A stretch of 64,000 nucleotides of DNA from Treponema sp. (GTDB lineage: Bacteria; Spirochaetota; Spirochaetia; Treponematales; Treponemataceae), in NCBI GenBank assembly GCA_016286535.1, contig JAEESZ010000001.1:62001-126000 (forward strand), read 5' to 3'. The translations under genes were made by a program, and so were the position numbers. The notes under the pieces were generated by a model. The model worked only from the letters and a program-made list of their open reading frames with translations. It had not been told where the DNA came from and did no database searches. This document shows positions 44,870 through 52,503 of the stretch, piece after piece. The number at the start of each line of letters is the position of its first letter. Position 1 is the stretch's first letter.

Positions 44870-46969
44870 TTATTCTTCAATAGCATCAATATAAGAAAGG
44901 TTTAATCTTCCCTGTTTGTCTACTTCAAGCAGTTTTACAGGAATTACCTGACCTTCTTTAAGAACATCAGTTACCTTGTTTACACGCTGTTTTGAAAGTT
45001 TAGAAATGTGGCAGAGGCCTTCTTTTCCAGGAAGGATTTCAATAAAGGCACCAAATTCCATAATGCGTTTTACTGTTCCCTGGTATACTGTTCCAACTTC
45101 TGGATCTTCTGTAATACCTTTTACTGCTTTTTTAGCAGCTTCAGCATTCATGCCGTTTTTAGCATAAATAGTTACAGTTCCGTCGTCTTCTGTATTAATT
45201 GTTACATCATACTGTGAACAGAGAGCCTTAACATTCTTTCCGCCAGGTCCGATGAGGGCACCAATCTTGTCTACAGGAATCTTCATTGTAAGAATCTGTG
45301 GAGCGTTCTTTGCAAGTGGAGCTGGTTTGTCGATGCATTTTTCCATGATTGAAAGGATGTGTAAACGACCCTGACGAGCCTGTTCCATAGCCTTCTTCAT
45401 GATTTCAGTTGTTACACCGGCAATCTTAATATCCATCTGGAAACCGGTAATACCGTCTTTTGTTCCGGCAACCTTAAAGTCCATATCGCCAAGGTGGTCT
45501 TCTTCACCAAGGATATCGCTCAAAATCTTATAGCGTCCGTATGGATTGTCTCCTTCTGGTTCTGTAATAAGACCCATAGCAATACCGGCAACCATCTTCT
45601 TCATTGGAACACCGGCTGCGAGCATACAAAGGGTTCCACCACAAGTAGAAGCCTGTGATGAAGAACCGTTAGATTCCATAATTTCAGAAACTACACGGAT
45701 TGTGTAAGGGAATTCTTCGCGGCTTGGAACCATTGCTGCAAGTGAACGGCGGGCAAGGTTTCCGTGACCAATTTCACGGCGGCCAGTTGTAAGTTTTCCG
45801 GTTTCACCAACTGAGTATGGTGGGAAGTTATAGTGGAGGATGAAGTGTTCGCTTCTGTCTCCATCGATATCGTCATAAGACTGTTCGTCCATTGCAGTAC
45901 CAAGTGTACATACAGCAAGAGACTGTGTTTCACCACGAGTAAAGAGTGCTGATCCGTGTGGAGTTGGCAATACATTTACTTCACAGGTAATTGGACGGAT
46001 TTCATCAACCTTACGACCGTCAACACGAACTCCTTCATCAAGAATTGATTTACGAAGAAGCTTGTACTGAATATCATCCATTAAAGTACAGAAAAGTTTT
46101 GCCTGAATTGGGTCAGAAAGCTGTTCAGCATATTTTGCAGCAAGGTCCTTCTGAACCTGAGCAATTGCTTTTCCACGGCTGATTTTACTGTCTTTAAAGC
46201 ATGCTTCTTTAAGAAGAGGAGTTGCTTCAGCTTCAATAGCTTCTGCGTTGTCCAAAGTAACATCAAGAGGATTAAGTGGAAGTTTTTCCTTTCCTGCCTT
46301 TTTAACAAGTTCTTCCTGAAGAAGACACATATCTGTAATAAACTTCTGGGCTCTTTCCAAAGCACCAAGCATTAACTCTTCAGAAACTTCGTTGGCACCA
46401 CCTTCTACCATTGTAAAGCCGTCTTTAGTTCCGGCAACAACAATTTCAAGTTCACCCTTTTCAATCTGTTCAAAGGTTGGGTTGATGATATATTCACCGT
46501 TTAAATATCCAACACGGCAGGCAGCAACTGGTCCATGGAATGGAATATCAGAAATACAAGTTGCGGCAGATGCAGCAATAACTGCAAGAATATCCTGTGT
46601 ATGAACACCATCACAAGAAACACAGGTTGGAACAATCTGAAGTTCATGACCAAAAGATGGTTCAAAAAGAGGACGCATTGGGCGGTCAATAAGACGTGAA
46701 ACTAAGATTTCCTTATCTTTTGGACGACCTTCGCGTTTTACAAAGCCACCAGGAATTTTTCCGGCAGCATAGAATTTTTCGTTGTACTCAACAGTAACAG
46801 GAACAAAATCCTGACCTTCTGTAACACTAGATGAAGCACAAATAGTTGCAATAATAGCGGCTCCGCCCCACTGAGCGTAAACACAACCATTAGCCTGTTT
46901 TCCGATTTTTCCTGTTTCAAGGATGAGATCGGCATCTCCAAGTCGGTAAGTTACTCTTTCTACTGACAT
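44870..46969 (-). CDS. pnp: Polynucleotide phosphorylase
   Basis: 3'-5' phosphorolytic exoribonuclease and degradosome core enzyme. Two RNase PH domains (about 1-220 and 300-540; FTRGETQSLAVCTLGTAMDEQ and GTKDGITGFQMDIKIAG) carry the active site. A KH domain (KIGALIGPGGKNVKALC) and an S1 domain (GTVYQGTVKRIMEFGAFIEILPGKEGLCHIS in two adjoining pieces) follow. Length (699 aa) is normal. AGGAG lies before the ATG, and a leader hairpin precedes it. rpsO is usually directly upstream of pnp; here two outer-membrane-protein genes with their own terminator separate them. Confidence 0.98.
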   Translation of the reverse strand: MSVERVTYRLGDADLILETGKIGKQANGCVYAQWGGAAIIATICASSSVTEGQDFVPVTVEYNEKFYAAGKIPGGFVKREGRPKDKEILVSRLIDRPMRPLFEPSFGHELQIVPTCVSCDGVHTQDILAVIAASAATCISDIPFHGPVAACRVGYLNGEYIINPTFEQIEKGELEIVVAGTKDGFTMVEGGANEVSEELMLGALERAQKFITDMCLLQEELVKKAGKEKLPLNPLDVTLDNAEAIEAEATPLLKEACFKDSKISRGKAIAQVQKDLAAKYAEQLSDPIQAKLFCTLMDDIQYKLLRKSILDEGVRVDGRKVDEIRPITCEVNVLPTPHGSALFTRGETQSLAVCTLGTAMDEQSYDDIDGDRSEHFILHYNFPPYSVGETGKLTTGRREIGHGNLARRSLAAMVPSREEFPYTIRVVSEIMESNGSSSQASTCGGTLCMLAAGVPMKKMVAGIAMGLITEPEGDNPYGRYKILSDILGEEDHLGDMDFKVAGTKDGITGFQMDIKIAGVTTEIMKKAMEQARQGRLHILSIMEKCIDKPAPLAKNAPQILTMKIPVDKIGALIGPGGKNVKALCSQYDVTINTEDDGTVTIYAKNGMNAEAAKKAVKGITEDPEVGTVYQGTVKRIMEFGAFIEILPGKEGLCHISKLSKQRVNKVTDVLKEGQVIPVKLLEVDKQGRLNLSYIDAIEE

Positions 46970-46982
46970 TAATTTTCTCCTA

Positions 46983-47007
46983 CATACGTCACTACATCCG
47001 ACGCATG
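46983..47007 (-). promoter_or_regulatory. Leader hairpin just upstream of the pnp ribosome-binding site
   Basis: On the minus strand CATGCGTC, a nine-base loop and GACGTATG form an eight-pair stem (one G-U). It ends directly before the AGGAG of pnp. In E. coli pnp is autoregulated through a leader stem; a similar role here is inference. Confidence 0.5.
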
Positions 47008-47020
47008 TTTTTTATCTATT

Positions 47021-47037
47021 TATTAGTTATACTAATA
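47021..47037. repeat. 17-bp inverted repeat in the pnp upstream region
   Basis: TATTAGT-TAT-ACTAATA, seven-bp arms with a three-base centre, in the AT-rich 233-bp gap between pnp and the barrel gene. It could be an operator or chance. The rest of this gap holds the OMP terminator and, most likely, the pnp promoter, which I could not place with confidence. Confidence 0.35.
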
Positions 47038-47131
47038 TGCAATAATATAATACTTAATTTTAGAGCATAACGGTAAATTATTCAATGGAAGTTTTGCAGG
47101 ATGTATTTTTTACAGAAAAGTTTTACAGGGC

Positions 47132-47180
47132 AAAAAAAAATCCGCCGGATAAAGCATATTTATTATGCGCTCCGGCGGAA
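47132..47180 (-). terminator. Intrinsic terminator after the outer-membrane-protein pair
   Basis: Minus strand TCCGCCGGA...TCCGGCGGA with an inner GCATA/TATGC stem, followed by a run of nine T. A long GC-rich stem plus T-run is a strong Rho-independent terminator 23 bp after the stop of the second barrel gene. It should insulate pnp from the upstream barrel genes. Confidence 0.92.
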
Positions 47181-47202
47181 AATCTTTAAAATTATCTGCT
47201 GA

Positions 47203-48459
47203 TTAGAACTTATAAGAAACCTGGAAGGAAATATTATGAATAAAAGCATAATTAAAATTCTGCCAGAAATTATAACCAGCTCCTTCATAAAAATCAGTAG
47301 TTAAATCCTCATATAAGATGTAAGACAAAACATTCCAGCTGCAATCAAAAGAAAGATTCTTTACAGGATTAATCTTAAAACCTGTAGAGAAGGTTAAATC
47401 TGCATCAGAACCATTCCAGCTAGAGGTAACTGTCTTTGTATCTGTTGCAGTATCTGTTTCAAATACTAAAGAATAATCTGGAACAGCAACATCTATGCCT
47501 GCATTCAATACAACCTTTTTTAAGGTATCATACTGTATTCCACAATATAATGTGTTACCTAAATTTATAGCATTTCTTTTTTCTGTATCACTTGTTTTAT
47601 AATAAGTAAATGAAGGGTTTACAGAAGCTCCTAAACCAAGTGAAAGTTGTTTATTAACATAAAAAACACTTCTTAAGGTTAAAGGTAATTCTACACAGAA
47701 TCTATCATTTGTATATAAATCTTTATTTCTAGGCTTTTGAAGATAAGAGCTCAAAGATACCTGAAGAGTAGTTTTGTTTGCTGAATTATCTGTTAAAGTT
47801 GCAGTTCCCCCAGCTCCACCAGTAATTCTCCATGCACGTTCATCAGCAGTAACAACTCCATCTGTAACAGTTTTGGCTTTTTCATTGTAATTATTATCAA
47901 AGTTAAACCAGGCATATGGAGCAATTTTATACTTTCCAAAATCTAAAGCTTTTAATCCAAATCTGGTATAAATTGCAAGATCAGAGCGGTCAGTAATTAC
48001 AACAGGAGTTACATTTTCGTTCACGCTTGAATCATAATTAGAATAGTAAAAACCAAGTCTTATACCTACATTACCTATACCAAGTAAATTATAAAAGGAA
48101 AAAGCTGTACTATCGGAAGTTCCCACTTCTTTTTCTGTAGTTGTAGAATCTCCTGTTTTTGTTACAGTCTTCTCGTAATTACCAAAATCTCCAGAAAAAT
48201 AAGAGCCCCAGTAAATATTTTTAAACTGTTTTGCAAAACCAAGATTATATGAACTAGCATATGAACTAGCTCCACCAGAAAACATCATAAAGGCATTTTC
48301 TGCTTTTACTGCAGACCAGCTGTTTACATTCATAAACTTATCTACATCTGTAGTAAAAAAGCTGTTGGTTGCAGAACTTGTTCTTGAAGTCTGAGCAAAA
48401 AGAGAAAGACCTGTAAAGAAAAGTGCTGTTACAATAAATATTTTTTTAAAACTTTTCAT
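47203..48459 (-). CDS. Outer-membrane beta-barrel-like protein, paralogue B
   Basis: A signal peptide (MKSFKKIFIVTALFFTGLSLFAQ) is followed by strand-rich sequence ending in aromatic FQVSYKF, a typical barrel C-terminus. It is a clear paralogue of the upstream gene: both share VNSWS near residues 45-50, an ASSY(N/D)(L/I)GFAK segment and an F-KKIYWG(S/T)YFSG(D/N)-type segment early on. Both also share SSWNG(S/D)-type and FSTGFKINPVKN-like segments near the end. The start is the ATG at 48459 with GGAG upstream; the track's TTG at 48471 is unlikely. Function (porin or adhesin) is unknown. Confidence 0.7.
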   Translation of the reverse strand: MKSFKKIFIVTALFFTGLSLFAQTSRTSSATNSFFTTDVDKFMNVNSWSAVKAENAFMMFSGGASSYASSYNLGFAKQFKNIYWGSYFSGDFGNYEKTVTKTGDSTTTEKEVGTSDSTAFSFYNLLGIGNVGIRLGFYYSNYDSSVNENVTPVVITDRSDLAIYTRFGLKALDFGKYKIAPYAWFNFDNNYNEKAKTVTDGVVTADERAWRITGGAGGTATLTDNSANKTTLQVSLSSYLQKPRNKDLYTNDRFCVELPLTLRSVFYVNKQLSLGLGASVNPSFTYYKTSDTEKRNAINLGNTLYCGIQYDTLKKVVLNAGIDVAVPDYSLVFETDTATDTKTVTSSWNGSDADLTFSTGFKINPVKNLSFDCSWNVLSYILYEDLTTDFYEGAGYNFWQNFNYAFIHNISFQVSYKF

Positions 48460-48488
48460 AAAAGTCTCCAATTAAAGGCTAAAAAAGC

Positions 48489-49727
48489 TTAGAGTTTTAT
48501 AGAAAAGTCAAAACCAATATTATGAACAAGAATACTATTTACAGTGTTCCAGAAATTGGTATTTCCAGTTGATGTCAAATCTGAACTTGTATCACTTCCA
48601 AAGAGGCTGAATAAAGCTTCATAAGAACAATCAATTAAGAAATTTTTTGAAACTTTAATTGCAAATCCAGAAGAGAATGTTAAGCTTGCATCATTTCCAT
48701 CCCATGAAGAACTTTTTGTTGTAGTAGTTGTAGTAATACCTTCAACTGTAGTTTTACCATATGTATAAGAAGGAAGAGCAAATTCTACACCGGCATTAAG
48801 ATCGATATTCTTTTTTGTAGCGTAAGTAAGGCCAAAAGCAGCAGATGGAGTCAGACCAAAAGAAAAAGCACCTTTACCAAATCCTAAAGAAGGTTCAAGA
48901 CTTGCTGTAAAACCAAAAGCAAAGTTACTTGAAGCATTAACAAGACCTGTATAAGTAACAGGAATCTGGATTCCAAAAGTTCCATTGTCAGCGCTAACAG
49001 CTTTCTCTGTATAGAACTTTACAGAAGGAGAAAGAGTCTGTTCAAAAGTCTTTGAACCTTTAAGTGGAAGTGTAGCACCGGCTTCTACAGAGAAAAGAGA
49101 AGTACGATTATTTGTTATATCATCTCCACTTTTTACTTTAGTTCCGTCTCCAATTGAGTAATTAATTGCAGCATAAGGAACAATCTTTGTTTTTTTGATT
49201 GCATACTCTTTTAAACCGGCTTTTAATGTAATATCTAAATCTGTATCTTTAGTATAATTGGTAGTATCTCCTGTTTTTGTTTTTGTTGAACCGTCATCAA
49301 AGAAATGAAGATTTAAAGCAAGACCAAGATTTCCAATACCGATAGTATTATTAAATACCCATTCAGAATCACCTGTAGTTTTTGTTTTTGTGGTTGTACC
49401 ACCTACGGTTGTTGTTGTATTTGTTGATGTTCCAAGATTTCCAGAGAAATAAGTACCCCAGTAAATCTTCTTAAAATATTTTGCAAAACCAATGTCATAA
49501 GAAGAAGCTAATTCAGAAAGACCATTATCCATTCCAAAATATAAATAGAAATCTTTTGGATTAACGTTAGACCAGCTGTTTACATTTGTAAAATCATCTA
49601 AATCTGTAGAAAAAATACCTGCTGTAGCAGCGTTAGTTTTTGAAACAGGTTCTTTTGTTTCTGCAAAAAGACCAAGACTAAGAGTTGCCATTGCAGCAAC
49701 TGCCATGCACTTTTTAAAAGTAATCAT
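48489..49727 (-). CDS. Outer-membrane beta-barrel-like protein, paralogue A
   Basis: A signal peptide (MITFKKCMAVAAMATLSLGLFAE) is followed by a mature region with alternating strands and Thr/Lys/Gly-rich loops (TNTTTTVGGTTTKTKTTGDS, TTVEGITTTTTTKSSSWDG) that may be surface-exposed. The C-terminus (HNIGFDFSIKL) fits a barrel. AAGGAG precedes the ATG and a consensus promoter lies upstream. Gene B follows after 29 bp, so the two form a small operon. The same N-terminal NVNSWSNV motif occurs in both. No named family is certain. Confidence 0.7.
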   Translation of the reverse strand: MITFKKCMAVAAMATLSLGLFAETKEPVSKTNAATAGIFSTDLDDFTNVNSWSNVNPKDFYLYFGMDNGLSELASSYDIGFAKYFKKIYWGTYFSGNLGTSTNTTTTVGGTTTKTKTTGDSEWVFNNTIGIGNLGLALNLHFFDDGSTKTKTGDTTNYTKDTDLDITLKAGLKEYAIKKTKIVPYAAINYSIGDGTKVKSGDDITNNRTSLFSVEAGATLPLKGSKTFEQTLSPSVKFYTEKAVSADNGTFGIQIPVTYTGLVNASSNFAFGFTASLEPSLGFGKGAFSFGLTPSAAFGLTYATKKNIDLNAGVEFALPSYTYGKTTVEGITTTTTTKSSSWDGNDASLTFSSGFAIKVSKNFLIDCSYEALFSLFGSDTSSDLTSTGNTNFWNTVNSILVHNIGFDFSIKL

Positions 49728-49788
49728 ATATTTTTATCTCCTTTTTGAACTATGTGCTTTTTTTTAATACATAATTCTTAATCGTGAG

Positions 49789-49816
49789 AATATAACAAAA
49801 ATTTAAAAAGTGTCAA
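49789..49816 (-). promoter_or_regulatory. Consensus promoter of the outer-membrane-protein pair
   Basis: Minus strand TTGACA (49811-49816), 16-bp spacer, TATATT (49789-49794), followed by a leader of about 55 bp with AAGGAG. The -35 is a perfect consensus. With the rpsO terminator just upstream, this makes the barrel genes an independent and probably highly expressed unit. Confidence 0.78.
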
Positions 49817-49861
49817 TATGTCGGATATAGAACTTTTCTATAGCAGTAATAGGAAAAAGGC

Positions 49862-49896
49862 AAAAAAAAACTGCCCCACCGGAGTGAAGCAGTTTT
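49862..49896 (-). terminator. Intrinsic terminator after rpsO
   Basis: Minus strand AAAACTGCTTCAC-TCCG-GTGGGGCAGTTTT: ten or more pairs (two G-U), then a T-run. It lies 17 bp after the rpsO stop and separates rpsO from the barrel genes. Confidence 0.93.
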
Positions 49897-49913
49897 CTGT
49901 AAAGAAAAAGAAC

Positions 49914-50183
49914 TTACTTGCGAAGTCCAAGTTCTTTAATAAATGCACGGTATCCTTCAAGATCAGTTCTTTCAAAATACTTAAGCATTTTACGACGCTG
50001 TCCAACAACTTTAAGAAGAGCACGTTTACCAGCAGCATCTTTTGGGAATGCTTTTGTGTGTTCTGTTAACTGCTGTACACGCTGTGTAAGCAATGCGATC
50101 TGTACTTTTACAGATCCAGTGTCTTTTTCGTTTGCACCGTATTTTTTTACAGTTGCAACAGTTGTTTCTTTTGCAAGTGCCAT
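49914..50183 (-). CDS. rpsO: 30S ribosomal protein S15
   Basis: Primary 16S rRNA-binding protein of the small subunit. The 89-residue sequence has the S15 core: DTGSVKVQIALLTQRVQQLTEH, then GKRALLKVVGQRRKMLKYFE and a C-terminal YRAFIKELGLRK. AAGGGG precedes the ATG. ribF lies upstream on the same strand, a common arrangement, although a separate promoter may lie between them. The leader (about 110 nt) might carry S15 feedback control, as in other bacteria; I see no certain motif. Confidence 0.97.
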   Translation of the reverse strand: MALAKETTVATVKKYGANEKDTGSVKVQIALLTQRVQQLTEHTKAFPKDAAGKRALLKVVGQRRKMLKYFERTDLEGYRAFIKELGLRK

Positions 50184-50300
50184 AATGGAACCCCTTAAAA
50201 ATATAAAATATTTGTTTTACATTCGCGTAATATTTGCAGGTCATCAGCTGGATTCTAAAGCCGAAAATCACAAAAACCACGTAATAATAAAACTTAATAA

Positions 50301-50329
50301 ATCTTATTAAAAATATAAGAAATAATCAA
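50301..50329 (-). promoter_or_regulatory. Candidate rpsO promoter
   Basis: Minus strand TTGATT (50324-50329), 17-bp spacer, TAAGAT (50301-50306), leaving a leader of about 110 nt. The match is moderate and the region AT-rich. The gap between ribF and rpsO is 160 bp, which suits a separate promoter. Confidence 0.45.
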
Positions 50330-50343
50330 GGCATGATTTTTTC

Positions 50344-51153
50344 TTAATCAAAAAGAATCTTCGAAACCATTTTTAAGGTCTGAAGTTCTATACTTTCATC
50401 CTTAATGCAGATTCTAAAATCTTTAGAAAAAGAATCTTTTACATGATAAATTCCTTTTGGCGGAAGCACCTGAAGTATATCTTTTTTATTAATAATAAAG
50501 GCTTTGCCCTTTTCGGTAAAATCCACATTTTCTAAATCAATTTCATAAGGTCTGCAAAGCAATTCCTTAACAGATTCAAAAAATCCTTTTTGAATCATTG
50601 TCCTTATATAGGAAGAAGATATTCTTTGAGCTTCCGAAGCAGCCTCATTATCATAAACAGGCTCTACAAAAATTGTTTTTAAATTGTTCTTTTGGGCAAA
50701 ATATTTTATTGCCTCAGCATCTGTAGCTCCCTTATAACCGCAGCGGAAATCCTCTCCTTCTGCAATAAGTTTCATATTACAGATATTCATTAAAATAGAA
50801 AGAAAATCAGCTCCAAGCATGGAAGCAAAACTTTCATCAAAATCAACAACAATAACAAAATCAATTTCTTCTTCTTCAAAGAGTCTTAAGCGCTGTTTTA
50901 AGCTTGTAATATCTCCATTATAATCCTTTGAGTGCTTAATACTTGGTAAGGGTCTTTTAAAGGTAACAAGACCGGCGTTCAGATTTTCTTTTCGACAGGC
51001 AGCCTTTAATTCACTAAGAAGCAGTCTGTGTCCCTTGTGAAGTCCATCAAAAGAGCCGATTGAAATACCGCAGGCTTTAGAAAAAAAGTCCTCTTCCCTG
51101 CCGGTATTGAGCAGGGTCTGAATATCATTCCAGGAAAAGATTTTCATAATCAT
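50344..51153 (-). CDS. ribF: RibF-type FAD synthetase with vestigial riboflavin-kinase domain
   Basis: The N-terminal adenylyltransferase domain is intact: SIGSFDGLHKGHR (31-43), LKLIAEGEDFRCGYKG-type segment and ISSSYIR (about 178-184), so FMN adenylation to FAD is likely. The C-terminal half should contain GRxLGFPTAN of the riboflavin kinase. Instead, after LLCRPYEI the sequence reads DLENVDFTEKGKAFIINKKD, and only LPPKGIYHV survives. Total length (269) is short of about 310. Kinase activity is therefore doubtful. No Shine-Dalgarno precedes the ATG pair. It diverges from ilvE and lies upstream of rpsO. Confidence 0.87.
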   Translation of the reverse strand: MIMKIFSWNDIQTLLNTGREEDFFSKACGISIGSFDGLHKGHRLLLSELKAACRKENLNAGLVTFKRPLPSIKHSKDYNGDITSLKQRLRLFEEEEIDFVIVVDFDESFASMLGADFLSILMNICNMKLIAEGEDFRCGYKGATDAEAIKYFAQKNNLKTIFVEPVYDNEAASEAQRISSSYIRTMIQKGFFESVKELLCRPYEIDLENVDFTEKGKAFIINKKDILQVLPPKGIYHVKDSFSKDFRICIKDESIELQTLKMVSKILFD

Positions 51154-51175
51154 ATTATATCTTATAGCCCTGCCA

Positions 51176-51204
51176 TTTACTAGTTTTCCGAAAAAATTTA
51201 TAAT
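51176..51204 (+). promoter_or_regulatory. ilvE promoter
   Basis: TTTACT (51176-51181), 17-bp spacer, TATAAT (51199-51204). The hexamers and spacing equal those of guaB. The predicted start near 51211 leaves a leader of about 38 nt containing one small hairpin. Confidence 0.7.
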
Positions 51205-51221
51205 AAGAAATACTTTTATTA

Positions 51222-51236
51222 GTGGGCAGGTCCCAC
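51222..51236 (+). promoter_or_regulatory. Small hairpin in the ilvE leader
   Basis: GTGGG-CAGGT-CCCAC, five pairs, ending 12 bases before the ilvE ATG and just before GAGG. It could affect translation initiation. The short leader excludes a full T-box or leader-peptide attenuator. Confidence 0.4.
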
Positions 51237-51248
51237 ATCGAGGATATT

Positions 51249-52271
51249 ATGGGAAAAAAGAATTTGGATTGGGGAAATCTTCCTTTTGGTTACATAAAGA
51301 CTTCTAAAAGTTTTGTTGCAACTTACAAAAATGGTGAATGGAGCGAAGGAAAATTAACTTCTAACCATTCCATTAAGATTAATGAATGCGCTGGAGTTTT
51401 ACAGTATGCACAAACCTGTTTTGAAGGCCTTAAAGCTTATACAACAGAACATGGTGAAATTGTAACTTTCCGTCCAGACCTTAATGCTGATCGTATGGCA
51501 GATTCTTGCCGCCGCCTTGAAATGCCGGTATACCCTAAAGAAAAGTTTATTGAAGCTGTATTAAAAACAGTTGAAGCTAACAAAGACTGGGTACCTCCTT
51601 ACGGTTCAGGAGCAACACTTTATATTCGCCCTTATATGTTCGGTTCAAATGCTGTTATTGGTGTAAAGCCTGCTGATGAATATCAGTTCAGAATCCTCGT
51701 TACACCTGTAGGACCATATTTCAAAGGTGGTGTAAAACCTATTACTGTTAGAATTTCTGATTTAGACAGAGCCGCTCCTCACGGAACCGGTGATATTAAA
51801 GCAGGCTTAAACTATGCTATGAGTTTACACAACATTGTTGATGCACACAAAGCTGGTTATGCAGAAAATATTTATCTTGATCCTGCAACACATACATATC
51901 TTGAAGAAACAGGTGGAGCAAACATCATTTTAATTACAAAAGATGGAAAACTTGTTACTCCTAAATCATCTTCTATTCTTCCTTCTATTACACGCCGTTC
52001 TTTACTGGTTGTTGCAAAAGATATTTTGAAAATGGAAGTTGAAGAAAGACAGATTAACGTAAATGAACTTTCTGATTTTGCTGAATGCGGTTTGTGCGGA
52101 ACTGCAGCCGTAATTTCTCCAATCGGAAAGATTGATGATCACGGAAAAGAAATTATCTTTAATGAAGGAAAAGCAGAAATGGGTCCTGTATTAAAGAAGA
52201 TTTACGACACTTTAACAGGAATCCAGATGGGTTCCCTCCCCGCCCCTGAGGGATGGATCTACACAATATAA
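51249..52271 (+). CDS. ilvE: Branched-chain amino-acid aminotransferase
   Basis: PLP-dependent class IV transaminase for Val, Leu and Ile. Motifs: CFEGLKAYTTEHGEIVTFRPDLNA in two adjoining stretches, GSGATLYIRPYMFG, the PLP-lysine region DIKAGLNYAMSLH (Lys after the GTGDI motif), and ETGGANIILI. CGTAAVISPIG near the end is typical of long-form (BCAT2-like) enzymes. The track starts at GTG 51222; I choose the ATG at 51249 with GAGG five bases upstream, giving 340 residues. No other branched-chain genes lie nearby. It is probably a single-gene transcript. Confidence 0.95.
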   Translation: MGKKNLDWGNLPFGYIKTSKSFVATYKNGEWSEGKLTSNHSIKINECAGVLQYAQTCFEGLKAYTTEHGEIVTFRPDLNADRMADSCRRLEMPVYPKEKFIEAVLKTVEANKDWVPPYGSGATLYIRPYMFGSNAVIGVKPADEYQFRILVTPVGPYFKGGVKPITVRISDLDRAAPHGTGDIKAGLNYAMSLHNIVDAHKAGYAENIYLDPATHTYLEETGGANIILITKDGKLVTPKSSSILPSITRRSLLVVAKDILKMEVEERQINVNELSDFAECGLCGTAAVISPIGKIDDHGKEIIFNEGKAEMGPVLKKIYDTLTGIQMGSLPAPEGWIYTI

Positions 52272-52286
52272 TCCGCAGGATTATAT
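52266..52286 (+). other. Hairpin overlapping the ilvE stop codon
   Basis: ATATAATCC-GCA-GGATTATAT forms nine perfect pairs with a three-base loop and includes the ilvE TAA. No T-run follows, so it is not a standard terminator; it may protect the 3' end. Confidence 0.5.
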
Positions 52287-52295
52287 GGTGTAAAA

Positions 52296-52351
52296 ACAGG
52301 TTTGTCATAGAGCTTGAATGAGCGTCAGCGAATGTCTCTTGACAAACCTGT
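52296..52351. repeat. Tandem hairpin element 1 (REP-like)
   Basis: ACAGGTTTGTCA and TGACAAACCTGT form 12 pairs around 32 bases that carry an inner AGAG/CTCT stem and the core TGAGCGTCAGCGAA. It is followed by ATCTTAAGG. Element 2 lies 91 bp downstream with the same 32-base interior and compensatory stem changes. Confidence 0.75.
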
Positions 52352-52386
52352 ATCTTAAGGTAAACAACTAGTTTTATGCTGTAGAA

Positions 52387-52442
52387 ACGAGTTTGTCATA
52401 GGCTTTAAGCGAGCCACCGCGAGCGTGCCTTGACGAACTCGT
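52387..52442. repeat. Tandem hairpin element 2 (REP-like)
   Basis: ACGAGTTTGTCA and TGACGAACTCGT form 12 pairs (one G-U) around 32 bases with inner AGGC/GCCT and core GCGAGCCACCGCGAGC. It is followed by ATATTAAGG. The stems of the two elements differ at paired positions so that pairing is kept. The GAGCG..AGCGA cores recall palindromic intergenic repeats. Confidence 0.75.
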
Positions 52443-52452
52443 ATATTAAGGC

Positions 52453-52487
52453 AAAAAAAAACCGGACTTGCAAAGCCCGGCTTTTTT
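52453..52487. terminator. Bidirectional terminator between ilvE and efp
   Basis: CCGGACTT-GCA-AAGCCCGG (one mismatch) is flanked by nine A on the left and six T on the right, so it can end both convergent transcripts. Confidence 0.85.
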
Positions 52488-52503
52488 ATTTAACTAATAT
52501 TGA

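Noticed and set aside
49918-50310. 130-aa plus-strand ORF over rpsO
   Set aside because: It covers the S15 gene on the opposite strand and runs into its promoter and terminator region.
51205-51248. T-box or leader-peptide attenuator for ilvE
   Set aside because: The leader is only about 40 nt with one five-bp hairpin; no T-box sequence, no run of Leu/Ile/Val codons and no terminator.
52272-52452. tRNA or known small RNA after ilvE
   Set aside because: No cloverleaf or anticodon arm; the two hairpins are better explained as tandem palindromic elements.
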